Below, one piece after another: positions 24,874 to 32,702 of a stretch of 64,000 nucleotides of DNA; the first letter of the stretch is position 1; every line of letters starts with the position of its first letter. Made by a program: the position numbers and the translations under genes. The notes under the pieces were generated by a model that made no database searches, was not told where the DNA came from, and saw nothing but the letters and a program-made list of their open reading frames with translations. Origin of the DNA: Alphaproteobacteria bacterium LSUCC0684. GTDB lineage: Bacteria; Pseudomonadota; Alphaproteobacteria; Puniceispirillales; UBA1172. The stretch is from assembly GCA_041228335.1 (NCBI GenBank), contig CP166130.1:248001-312000 (forward strand), in the 5' to 3' direction.

Positions 24874-25710
24874 TCAGGAAAGAGATAAAAGGAAAATGCC
24901 CGCGGCGACGATGACCGCGGCGATGAGCCGCGGACGTGCCGGGCCTTCACCAAACCAGAACAAGCCGATCATTGCCGCAAAGATCACCGATGTTTCCCTG
25001 AGCGCGGAGACCATGCCGAGCGGAGCCAGCGTCTTGGCGTAGAGCGCAAGCGCATAGGCGAAGGCGGAAAGCGCCCCGCCGGCAAGGCCGGTCACCATCT
25101 GTGTCCGGCTTAACGCGCGCAGCCGTTCCATCCGTGTTGAGAAGATAAAGATGACAATCAGGCCTTCGGCAACAAACAGCCACGCGATATAGGAAAAGGT
25201 CTTCTCGGAGATGCGCACGCCAAGGCCGTCCACCAGCGAATAGGCGGCAATGGTCAAAGCCGTGCCAAGGGCGAGCGCAACGGCCAGGAGAGGCCGTCCG
25301 GTACGGGAAGGCCTGAGGCTGAGGATCATGATTCCGGCGGAAACCATGAGCAGCCCGGCCCAGCCGCTTGCCGAAAGCTCTTCACCAAGAAACAGAAACG
25401 CCGGGATGGCCACAAGCAGCGGCGTTGATCCACGCGCAATCGGGTAGACAAGCGACAGATCACCAAACCGGTAGGACATGTTCAGAAGATAATAATACCC
25501 CCAGTGAATAATCGTCGAGGCGATGATATAGGGGATCATTTCAGGGTCGGGCAGAGGCAGGAAAGGCACCGCCGCAAGCGCTGGCAGGGTATGGCCGATC
25601 GAAACAAGCCCGAAGGTAACAGTCCGGTCAGCGGCGCCCTTGATCACCGCATTCCAGGTTGCGTGCATCAGGGCCGCAACCAGAACGATGCTGAAAACCT
25701 CAGGCGTCAT
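24874..25710 (-). CDS. EamA/DMT-family transporter
   Basis: A 278-residue inner-membrane protein with ten predicted helices in two EamA repeats. Recognisable parts are HATWNAVIKGAADR at the start, YPIARGSTPLLVA in the first repeat and APLGMVSALRETSVIFAAM in the second. The family exports or imports small metabolites and amino acids. It lies 34 bases after the PhnY gene on the same strand, so it may be the last gene of the phosphonate operon. A role in moving a phosphonate or its product is possible but unsupported by sequence. Confidence 0.82.
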   Translation of the reverse strand: MTPEVFSIVLVAALMHATWNAVIKGAADRTVTFGLVSIGHTLPALAAVPFLPLPDPEMIPYIIASTIIHWGYYYLLNMSYRFGDLSLVYPIARGSTPLLVAIPAFLFLGEELSASGWAGLLMVSAGIMILSLRPSRTGRPLLAVALALGTALTIAAYSLVDGLGVRISEKTFSYIAWLFVAEGLIVIFIFSTRMERLRALSRTQMVTGLAGGALSAFAYALALYAKTLAPLGMVSALRETSVIFAAMIGLFWFGEGPARPRLIAAVIVAAGIFLLSLS

Positions 25711-25744
25711 GGGCCTGGCCGGAACGGGTCAAGATCCTGTCCTC

Positions 25745-27193
25745 TCAGGCTGGCCAGGGCAGGGAGTAGGTCTTGACGGTGGTGAAGAACTTCATCGCCT
25801 CAAGCACGCCTTCCTTGACGCCGTTGCCCGAATCCTTGATCCCGCCGAAGGGCGACATCTCGATCCGGTAGCCAGGCTGTTCCCAGATATTCACGGTCCC
25901 GACATTGAGCCCCTCGATATACTGGGTGGCGCGGATCAGATCATTGGTGCACACCCCGGAGGACAGCCCGAAGGAGGTGCTGTTGGAAATCGCCATGACC
26001 GCGGCATCATCGTCCGGCACCCGGACAATCGGAACGATCGGCCCGAAGGTTTCTTCCATCACCAGTTCGCATTCATGGGGAACGTGATCGACCACAATCG
26101 GTGGCAAAAGGGCGCCGTCGCGGCCGGGGTGATAGAGGATTTTCGCCCCGAGCTTTTCGGCTTCAAGCACACGGTTTTCAAAAATCTCCGCCGCCTTGTC
26201 GCTGATCACGCAGCCAAGCTGTGTCTCCGGGTCCATCGGATCACCAAAGCGGATGGCCCTTGCCTTCTCAAGGATCAGCGGGACAACATCATCGGCGATA
26301 GACTTCTGGATGAGGATACGCTTGACGGCGGTGCATCGCTGGCCGGAATTTCCCGTTGCCCCGGCAACCGCGATCGTGGCCGCCTTGTCAAGATCATCAC
26401 CTTTGAGATCGTTGAGCAGGATCAACGGATCATTGCCGCCAAGTTCAAGCGCGGTGCGTTTATATCCGGCTTTTTCGGCGATCATCTTGCCCACCGGCAC
26501 GCCGCCGGTAAAGGTGATGATATCGATATTCGGGTTGGTGATCATCTCATCACCGATATCCTGCGGCCAGCCGGTGACGATCTGGAACATCTCATGCGGC
26601 AGGCCGGCTTCGTAGAGAATATCGGCAAGGGTGATCGCGGTCAGCGGGGTCAGTTCCGTCGGCTTGCAGACCATGCAGTTATTGGTGGCGATAGACGGGG
26701 CGATCTTGTGCGCGACCATGTTGAGCGGGTGATTGAACGGCGTGATGGCCGAAATGGCCCGCACCGGCTCTCTCTTGGTGAAGATCTTGCGGCTTTTGCC
26801 ATGGGGGGTTAGATCACAGGAGAAAATCTGCCCGTCATCCTGGATGGCGAGTTGACCTGCAAGGGTGAAGACATCATAGGACCGGCCGGTTTCATAGAGC
26901 GAATGCTGCTTGCAGATACCGAGTTCCAGCGTCAGCCAATGGGCGATTTCCTCGCGGCGTTCACGGATGAGTTCAGCGGCACGGAAGAGGATCTGCTGGC
27001 GTTCATAGCGGGTGAGTTTCGGCTGATACGCGGCCGCAATCTCGAAAGCCTTGCGCGCATGTTCCGCCGTGCCTGCGGGAACCGTGGCGATCACCTCGTT
27101 TGTATAGGGGTAACGCACCTCGACAACCTTGTCGGTGTGAACTTTTTCGCCGCCGATACGCATCGCTTCCCGGCGGATGGATGATGTTGACAT
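25745..27193 (-). CDS. phnY: Phosphonoacetaldehyde dehydrogenase
   Basis: A 482-residue NAD(P)-dependent aldehyde dehydrogenase. The catalytic Cys is in [12 protein letters not shown], the general-base Glu in LELGGNDP, and the cofactor region in ITPFNHPLN. Together with the transaminase and the phosphonoacetate hydrolase encoded upstream it fits PhnY, which oxidises phosphonoacetaldehyde to phosphonoacetate in the PhnW-PhnY-PhnA route for 2-aminoethylphosphonate. A GGA lies nine bases before the ATG. Sequence alone would only give aldehyde dehydrogenase; the substrate comes from the gene order. Confidence 0.85.
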   Translation of the reverse strand: MSTSSIRREAMRIGGEKVHTDKVVEVRYPYTNEVIATVPAGTAEHARKAFEIAAAYQPKLTRYERQQILFRAAELIRERREEIAHWLTLELGICKQHSLYETGRSYDVFTLAGQLAIQDDGQIFSCDLTPHGKSRKIFTKREPVRAISAITPFNHPLNMVAHKIAPSIATNNCMVCKPTELTPLTAITLADILYEAGLPHEMFQIVTGWPQDIGDEMITNPNIDIITFTGGVPVGKMIAEKAGYKRTALELGGNDPLILLNDLKGDDLDKAATIAVAGATGNSGQRCTAVKRILIQKSIADDVVPLILEKARAIRFGDPMDPETQLGCVISDKAAEIFENRVLEAEKLGAKILYHPGRDGALLPPIVVDHVPHECELVMEETFGPIVPIVRVPDDDAAVMAISNSTSFGLSSGVCTNDLIRATQYIEGLNVGTVNIWEQPGYRIEMSPFGGIKDSGNGVKEGVLEAMKFFTTVKTYSLPWPA

Positions 27194-27234
27194 GGGTTGG
27201 TTCCTCTATCCTGCTTGATATGGTGGCGTCGGGC

Positions 27235-28479
27235 TTACTCAGCGGCGGCGATGGCGGCGTAGAAGAACGCATCGAAATTGCGCAACTCCGGGGCCGAAGG
27301 CAGATCAATCCGGCGATTGACGATGAACGGGACTTCCTGTTCGGTCAACCCGCCATGGCTGCGAAGCGGCTCTTTCAGCGCCGCAAGATCATGCCGGTCT
27401 TCGGAAGTGCCGATGGTCATGTTTTCATCGGAGATAATGACGATATCGCCGATCCGGTCCGCGGGCAGATCGAACCTGCTGACCGCGTCCTCCTTGTCGA
27501 TGGCAAGCATGATGCCGTCAATTTCCCTGATCCGGCTGATGATCTCCTGCCGCCGGGCATTATCCGGCAGATAGGCGGTGGCGAAAGATCCAAGCGCCCC
27601 GTGATGCACCACATAAGGGTCGGTGATCGGCAGGATGACCCGCGCCGCCGCCTTGCCAAGCCAGTCATCGAGAAGGTCCTGGATATACACCACCGCCGGT
27701 GCGCCGCTGGCATCATGTTTCGGTTTCATGCCATGATCGGCGGTCAGCACAATGGCCGCGCCCATTTCATCGAGCTGGCCGATATAGCGGTCCACCATGG
27801 CATAGAAATCCTTTGCTCCCTGCTCATCCGGGGCGAATTTATGCTGAATGTAATCGGTGGTGGAAAGATACATCACGTCAGGTTTCCATTCCGCCAGCAG
27901 TTTGCAGCCGGCAGCAAAGACAAATTCCGACAGCTCGCCTGAATAGACTTCCGGCACGGGGCGGCCAAGCCAGGCGCTGGCATCATCAATCCCGTTGGCT
28001 TCCATCGTCGCCTGATCCGCCCGCTCGGAGGAAAAACAGATAGCCCGGCCATCGTCGAAGGAAAGCCCCGCCCCGAGCAGGGCGCGAAGCTTGTCTTTTG
28101 CGGTGATCACGGCAAGCCGGGCGCCGGCGGCGTAGTATTTTGAAAAGATGGTGGGTGCCCGCAGAAAACGGACATCGTTCATCATCACTTCTTCGCCGGT
28201 TTCCGGATCATAGAGAAAATTGCCGCAGATACCATGCACCGTGGGTGGCCGGCCGGTAGCGATCGACATGTTGTTCGGGTTGGTGAAGGACGGGATCACC
28301 GAATGCGCGATCCGGTCGGTGCCCTCGGCGCGCATCCGTTCAACATTGGGCATCAGCCCTTCGGCGATCGCGACATCAAGATATTCGGGCTCACAGCCAT
28401 CAAGGCAGATGGCAACGGCACAGGTCCGCGGTACGGCGTAATTTCGTCCATTGGCTTCAACAGGGGAGGTCAGGGGCAT
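27235..28479 (-). CDS. phnA: Phosphonoacetate hydrolase
   Basis: A 414-residue member of the alkaline phosphatase/phosphodiesterase superfamily. Metal ligands begin with CLDGCEPEYLD; the nucleophilic Thr is in SFTNPNNMSIATG; YLSTTDYIQHKFAP and LTADHGMKPKHD supply further zinc ligands. This pattern and length match PhnA, which cleaves phosphonoacetate to acetate and phosphate with two zinc ions. AAGGA lies seven bases before the ATG. It stands between the transaminase and dehydrogenase genes in the operon and performs the last step, releasing phosphate. No signal peptide is present. Confidence 0.9.
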   Translation of the reverse strand: MPLTSPVEANGRNYAVPRTCAVAICLDGCEPEYLDVAIAEGLMPNVERMRAEGTDRIAHSVIPSFTNPNNMSIATGRPPTVHGICGNFLYDPETGEEVMMNDVRFLRAPTIFSKYYAAGARLAVITAKDKLRALLGAGLSFDDGRAICFSSERADQATMEANGIDDASAWLGRPVPEVYSGELSEFVFAAGCKLLAEWKPDVMYLSTTDYIQHKFAPDEQGAKDFYAMVDRYIGQLDEMGAAIVLTADHGMKPKHDASGAPAVVYIQDLLDDWLGKAAARVILPITDPYVVHHGALGSFATAYLPDNARRQEIISRIREIDGIMLAIDKEDAVSRFDLPADRIGDIVIISDENMTIGTSEDRHDLAALKEPLRSHGGLTEQEVPFIVNRRIDLPSAPELRNFDAFFYAAIAAAE

Positions 28480-28512
28480 CGATAGATCCTTCGTGATTGC
28501 ATCTGATTGGAT

Positions 28513-29715
28513 TCAGGAACAGAGTCTCTGTCTTTCGGCCAGGGCTTCGGCAGGCGGGGCTGCGCTTCGGACGCCCATATCGGCCAGGGCTTCACCCGCC
28601 GCGGTGATGACGCCGCGCATCACGGCCTCGTCCATGCGGCCGATACAGCCGATACGGAAACTGTCCACCACGGTCAGCTTGCCCGGATAGATAATATATC
28701 CGGCGGCTTTCATCAATTCATAGAAACGCGCAAATTCAAAGGCGGGATCAGCGGGGCAGAAAAACGTCACGATAATCGGCGACAGCCATTCCTGATCGAG
28801 CAGGGTTTCAAAACCGAGGCGGCGCATCCCATCGACCAGCACATCCCGATTTCGGGTGTAGCGCGCGCCCCGCCCCGCGACGCCGCCTTCGGCCTCAAAG
28901 AGGTTCAGCGCCTCGATGAAGGCGGCAACCACATGGGTTGGCGGGGTAAAGCGCCACTGGCCCGTTTTTTCCATCGCCGCCCATTGGGCGTGGATATCCA
29001 GGCTGAGCGAATGGCAGTTTCCCGCCGCCGCCTTGAGCGCCTCCCGGCGGGCAAAGACAAAGCCGAATCCCGGCACGCCTTCGATACATTTATTGGCCGA
29101 AGACACCATCGCTTCAAAACGGATCGTGGCCGGCTCGACGGGGATGGCGCCAAAGGCGGACATGCTGTCGATCAGCAGGCGCCGCCCGGCGGCCTCGGTT
29201 GCCTCGGCAATCTCCCGGATCGGGTTCAGGATGCCCGAACTCGTCTCGCAATGGATCACGAGCACATGGCTGATATCTTCATCTTCGGCAAGGATCGCCG
29301 CCACGTCGGATGCGCGTGGCGGCAGATAGTCGCCTTTGTCGAGGAGGTGGACCTCCCGCCCCAGATACCGCATGGTTTCCGCTGCCCGCAGCCCGTAGGC
29401 GCCATTGGCCAGCACCAGCAGTTTGCCGTCCCTTGGAACGAAGGTTCCGAGCATGGCTTCCACCGCGAATGTTCCTGAGCCCTGTATCGGCACGCATTCA
29501 TAGGCCTCGCCGCCGGCACCAAGGATATCAAGCAGGCGCCGGCGCAATTCGGCCGTGAGCGCCCGGAAATCACCATCCCAGCTTCCCCAGTCCCGGAGCA
29601 TGGCCTTCTTGACCTCGATAGCGGTGGTGAGCGGCCCCGGCGTCAGCAGATATGGCTCACCCAGGGCAGGGGATGGAAAGGCCGCTCCGGTCATGGCTGA
29701 CTGATCCGTTTTCAT
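28513..29715 (-). CDS. phnW: 2-aminoethylphosphonate-pyruvate transaminase
   Basis: A 400-residue fold-type I PLP aminotransferase. LLTPGPLTTAIEVKKAMLRD is the family start, LIDSMSAFGAIPV carries the PLP-ring Asp, and SSANKCIEGVPGFGFV the Schiff-base Lys. PhnW transfers the amino group of 2-aminoethylphosphonate to pyruvate, giving phosphonoacetaldehyde and alanine. The ATG at 29715 is used because GGAG stands eight bases before it, whereas the frame reaches up to 29760 without a ribosome site. First gene of the phnW-phnA-phnY operon, divergent from the LysR gene. Confidence 0.92.
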   Translation of the reverse strand: MKTDQSAMTGAAFPSPALGEPYLLTPGPLTTAIEVKKAMLRDWGSWDGDFRALTAELRRRLLDILGAGGEAYECVPIQGSGTFAVEAMLGTFVPRDGKLLVLANGAYGLRAAETMRYLGREVHLLDKGDYLPPRASDVAAILAEDEDISHVLVIHCETSSGILNPIREIAEATEAAGRRLLIDSMSAFGAIPVEPATIRFEAMVSSANKCIEGVPGFGFVFARREALKAAAGNCHSLSLDIHAQWAAMEKTGQWRFTPPTHVVAAFIEALNLFEAEGGVAGRGARYTRNRDVLVDGMRRLGFETLLDQEWLSPIIVTFFCPADPAFEFARFYELMKAAGYIIYPGKLTVVDSFRIGCIGRMDEAVMRGVITAAGEALADMGVRSAAPPAEALAERQRLCS

Positions 29716-29771
29716 GAAGTTTCTCCGCCAGAGGTCCAGCTCATGGCGCCATCTTGGCACAGGAATATTTA

Positions 29772-29820
29772 TATGTATAATCTTTATAAATTATTTATCT
29801 ATAGGATAAGGTTATACATA
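29772..29820. promoter_or_regulatory. LysR-type divergent control region with inverted repeat
   Basis: The ~107-base AT-rich gap between phnW and the LysR gene contains TATGTATAAT (29772-29781) and GTTATACATA (29811-29820), which match as an inverted repeat in nine of ten positions and lie 29 bases apart. LysR proteins usually bind such separated half-sites next to the promoter they activate. The right half abuts the LysR start codon, consistent with autoregulation. Confidence 0.5.
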
Positions 29821-29822
29821 AA

Positions 29823-30692
29823 ATGCGATACACCCAGCTCCGTGCTTTTCATCATGTAGCCCTCAGGGGCGGGTTTTCGCGTGCCGCCGAATATCTCAAT
29901 CAGTCGCAGCCCTCGCTGTCCGAACAGGTCAGGCAGCTGGAACGTGATCACGATGTGCTGCTTTTTATCCGCCGCAATCGAAAAGTGGTGCTTACCGAGG
30001 CAGGAGAAAGGCTTCTGGAGTTGACCCGCCAGTATTTCGAGATCGAGGATTCGATCGGTGAATTCCTTGATCAGTCACGCCATGCACTCAGCGGAACGCT
30101 CCGGATCATGGTCGATTCGCCCGCCCATGTCTCGGAGATGCTGCATCGTTTCCGGGGCAAGCACCCCCGGGTGGTGGTGGATATGCGCATCGGCAATTCG
30201 AACGAGGTGCTCATGGCGCTTCGCAATTACGACGCCGAGATCGGGGTGTTCGGCCGTGTTGCCGAGGCCCCGGACCTCATCTCGGTGACCCTCGGCACAT
30301 CTTCGATCATGGCTGTCGCCAGCCCGGATTTCTTCACCGCAGCCCCGGAGAATCTTTCCTTTGAGGATATAAGGGCATTGCCGCTGATTTTTCGTGAGCG
30401 CGGCTCCCAGACCCAGACACGGGTGCTGGCTGCGGCGCGAAAGGCCGGCGTCAGGCTTGACCCTGCGATGGTGGTCGAGGGAAGGGAGGCGATGCGGGAT
30501 ATGGTGGCCCAGCGCTTCGGCATCGGTTTCGTCTCGGAAGCGGAGATCGAGGGCGATACCAGGCTTCTTCGGATAGCACTCAAGGGCGATATGCTGGAAA
30601 TGCCGGAAACGCTTGCCCATCTCAGGTCACGTCAGCATGTGCCGATCATCCGCGCCTTCATGGGGGTGTTGACGATGAAAGACGGGGCCTGA
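29823..30692 (+). CDS. LysR-family regulator of the phosphonate operon
   Basis: A 289-residue LysR regulator. The N-terminal winged helix reads LRAFHHVALRGGFSRAAEYL then QSQPSLSEQVRQLERD, and the effector-binding domain occupies about 90-285 (LRIMVDSPAHVSEML, FGIGFVSEAEIEGD). It is divergent from phnW and shares its promoter region, so it likely activates phnWAY in response to 2-aminoethylphosphonate or a breakdown product. It may also affect the plus-strand hydrolase gene 120 bases downstream. Confidence 0.9.
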   Translation: MRYTQLRAFHHVALRGGFSRAAEYLNQSQPSLSEQVRQLERDHDVLLFIRRNRKVVLTEAGERLLELTRQYFEIEDSIGEFLDQSRHALSGTLRIMVDSPAHVSEMLHRFRGKHPRVVVDMRIGNSNEVLMALRNYDAEIGVFGRVAEAPDLISVTLGTSSIMAVASPDFFTAAPENLSFEDIRALPLIFRERGSQTQTRVLAAARKAGVRLDPAMVVEGREAMRDMVAQRFGIGFVSEAEIEGDTRLLRIALKGDMLEMPETLAHLRSRQHVPIIRAFMGVLTMKDGA

Positions 30693-30812
30693 TCTGACGC
30701 AAGAATTTTGGTTGACCGCTTTTCGCCGCCAGTGTTTGCTTTATCGCAATTTCGAGCCGTTCCGGATCAAGGGGGCGGCAATCAGGGTGATGAAATCTTG
30801 AGGATCGGATTG

Positions 30813-32342
30813 ATGGCAAAGGGAATGGAACGGCCGAACGTGCTTTTCGTGGTATTTGATCAGATGCGGGCTGACTGCCTTGCCGGCGCGCTGGCGGCGG
30901 CGGCTGATCTGCCCAATCTCAAGGCACTGATGGCCGATGCGGTGACGTTCACCAATCATGTCTCGGTCACCAGTCCGTGCGGTCCGGCCCGGGCCTCGCT
31001 CCTGACCGGGCAGTATGCCATGAATCACCGGTCCATCCGCAACGGCACGCCCCTACCCAAAGACAAGCTCAATCTCGCCACCGAGCTTCGCGGGGCGGGC
31101 ATCCAGCCGCTCTTGTATGGATATACCGATACATCGGCCGACCCAAGGCATTTTGCTGCCGATGATCCGGTGCTGACCTCCTATGAACAGGTGATGAGCG
31201 GCTTCATGGAAGCGCTTGAAATGAGGTTTGATGACAGCCGGACCTGGCGGGCCTATCTGGCCGGGCTTGGATACGATGTGCCAGAAGGTCAGGATATTTA
31301 TGTGCCTCAAGGTAACCAGCCGGACTCCCCCGCCTTCTACAAGGCCGAGCACAGCGATACCGCCTTTCTGACCGATCGCGTGCTGGCGGATCTGCCGACC
31401 CGGGGCCAGGGATGGTGCGCACATGTCACCTTCATCCGGCCGCATCCGCCCTTTGTTGCGCCGGCGCCGTATAACGCGCTCTTTAAGCCTGCCGACATGC
31501 CGCCAGCGCTCAGTGGTGGCTCGCCGGAGGATTATCAGGCATCACATCCGTTCAACGGGCCGGCCATGGCCTTTCGCCAGGTGACCGATATGGTTGAAGG
31601 ATGCCCGGACCTGCGGGCAAGCGGCGAAACAACCGCCAGGATCAGGGCCGTCTATATGGGGCTTGTCGCCGAGCTTGATCATCACTTTGGGCGGATAATC
31701 AGCCATCTTAAGGAAACAGGCCAGTATGACGACACGGTGATCATCGTGACCTCGGATCATGGGGAGATGCTTGGCGATCATCACAGTTGGGGCAAGATGC
31801 ATTATTACGACGCCGCGTTTCGCGTGCCGCTGGTCATTCGCACGCCATCGAGCCTTGCGGGCGATGCGCAGCGCGGCCAGCAGATCAGCCTGCCGACGGA
31901 ATCCATCGATGTAACCCCCACCATACTGGATCTTTTGAATATTCCGGTGCCGGATTCGATGGACGGGGTGCCGCTTTCTCCATTGCTCAAAGGTGAGCCC
32001 GGGGCGGACTGGCGGAAATATTCGGTCTCCGAACTTGATTTTGGTGATCCGGTCAGCCCGACGGTCTGGCAGCGTGAACTCAATCTTTCCTCGGAGGAAT
32101 GCGGTCTTGCCATCATCCGGTCTGACCGGCACACACTGGTCCAGTTTACCGCCGATCTTCCGCCGCTTCTGTTTGATCATAACGCCGGGGGAGAGGTTGA
32201 AAACCTTGCCCATGATTCGGCCTTCAGCGATATCCGGCTTGAGTTGACCGAAGCTCTTTTGCGGCATCGGATGCGTCACGCGGAAGGGCAGTTCTCAAGG
32301 GTCATGATTACCTCAAACGGGGCGGTGCGAGGAGTGTATTGA
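30813..32342 (+). CDS. Formylglycine sulfatase-family hydrolase, probable phosphonate monoester hydrolase
   Basis: A 509-residue alkaline phosphatase-superfamily enzyme. The maturation motif CGPAR starts at Cys56 (C-x-P-x-R), whose Cys is converted to formylglycine. LFVVFDQMRADCL supplies N-terminal metal ligands, and VTSDHGEMLGDH and WGKMHYYDAAFRVPL the remaining ones. The length and the Cys position match rhizobial phosphonate monoester hydrolase (about 514 residues, Cys57), and the gene lies beside a phosphonate operon. An arylsulfatase or choline-sulfatase role cannot be excluded. The ATG at 30813 has GAGGA eight bases upstream; the open frame from 30708 has no ribosome site. No sulfatase-maturation enzyme gene is seen in the window. 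Confidence 0.78.
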   Translation: MAKGMERPNVLFVVFDQMRADCLAGALAAAADLPNLKALMADAVTFTNHVSVTSPCGPARASLLTGQYAMNHRSIRNGTPLPKDKLNLATELRGAGIQPLLYGYTDTSADPRHFAADDPVLTSYEQVMSGFMEALEMRFDDSRTWRAYLAGLGYDVPEGQDIYVPQGNQPDSPAFYKAEHSDTAFLTDRVLADLPTRGQGWCAHVTFIRPHPPFVAPAPYNALFKPADMPPALSGGSPEDYQASHPFNGPAMAFRQVTDMVEGCPDLRASGETTARIRAVYMGLVAELDHHFGRIISHLKETGQYDDTVIIVTSDHGEMLGDHHSWGKMHYYDAAFRVPLVIRTPSSLAGDAQRGQQISLPTESIDVTPTILDLLNIPVPDSMDGVPLSPLLKGEPGADWRKYSVSELDFGDPVSPTVWQRELNLSSEECGLAIIRSDRHTLVQFTADLPPLLFDHNAGGEVENLAHDSAFSDIRLELTEALLRHRMRHAEGQFSRVMITSNGAVRGVY

Positions 32343-32702
32343 TTGTTTCACCGAATCGTTTGTCTGGCTGATTTTCGTTTCCCTGTCACAAAGCTGTAAC
32401 CTTGGTTTTATATCTTTCAGTCGGCATTTGCAGGATCGATCCACATTCCGACCGGAAGGAGGCCTGGAAAATATTTGCAAAAAAAAACTGGCCAAAGGGC
32501 AGGTTTGTGTGAAAGATATTTGCTGATGCTTATTTGGGATAGTCGCAATGAATGAGAGCAAAGAGGCGCCAAGACCTCAGGTTTCAGGGTTTCATGAATA
32601 TTTTTCCAAAAATATTTTGCCCCTCTAGCAATTTATCTTTTTGCAACACCCCAGATCAATCAGCTCAAACTCCCATTCCGGGAGCAAAACAGGAGGGTAC
32701 AA
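32343..32702. other. 360-base upstream region of the peptide transporter operon
   Basis: The gap between the hydrolase and the binding-protein gene holds no supported gene. It contains the palindrome at 32597-32616, an A-run (AAAAAAAAA near 32478-32486) and, just before the start codon, GGAGG. The main promoter of the transporter operon must lie here; no clear -35/-10 pair was identified. Confidence 0.5.
32597..32616. promoter_or_regulatory. 20-base palindrome, candidate operator
   Basis: AATATTTTT, a CC spacer, then AAAAATATT: a perfect 9-bp inverted repeat about 87 bases before the binding-protein gene. It has no GC-rich stem, so it is more likely a protein-binding site or promoter element than a terminator. 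Confidence 0.45.

Noticed and set aside
25640-26812. Long plus-strand open frame of 390 codons opposite the phnY gene
   Set aside because: It is the antisense of a clear aldehyde dehydrogenase, rich in Arg/Gly/His/Asp with no family pattern.
28507-29478. 323-codon plus-strand frame opposite phnW
   Set aside because: Shadow of the aminotransferase, caused by GC-rich third positions.
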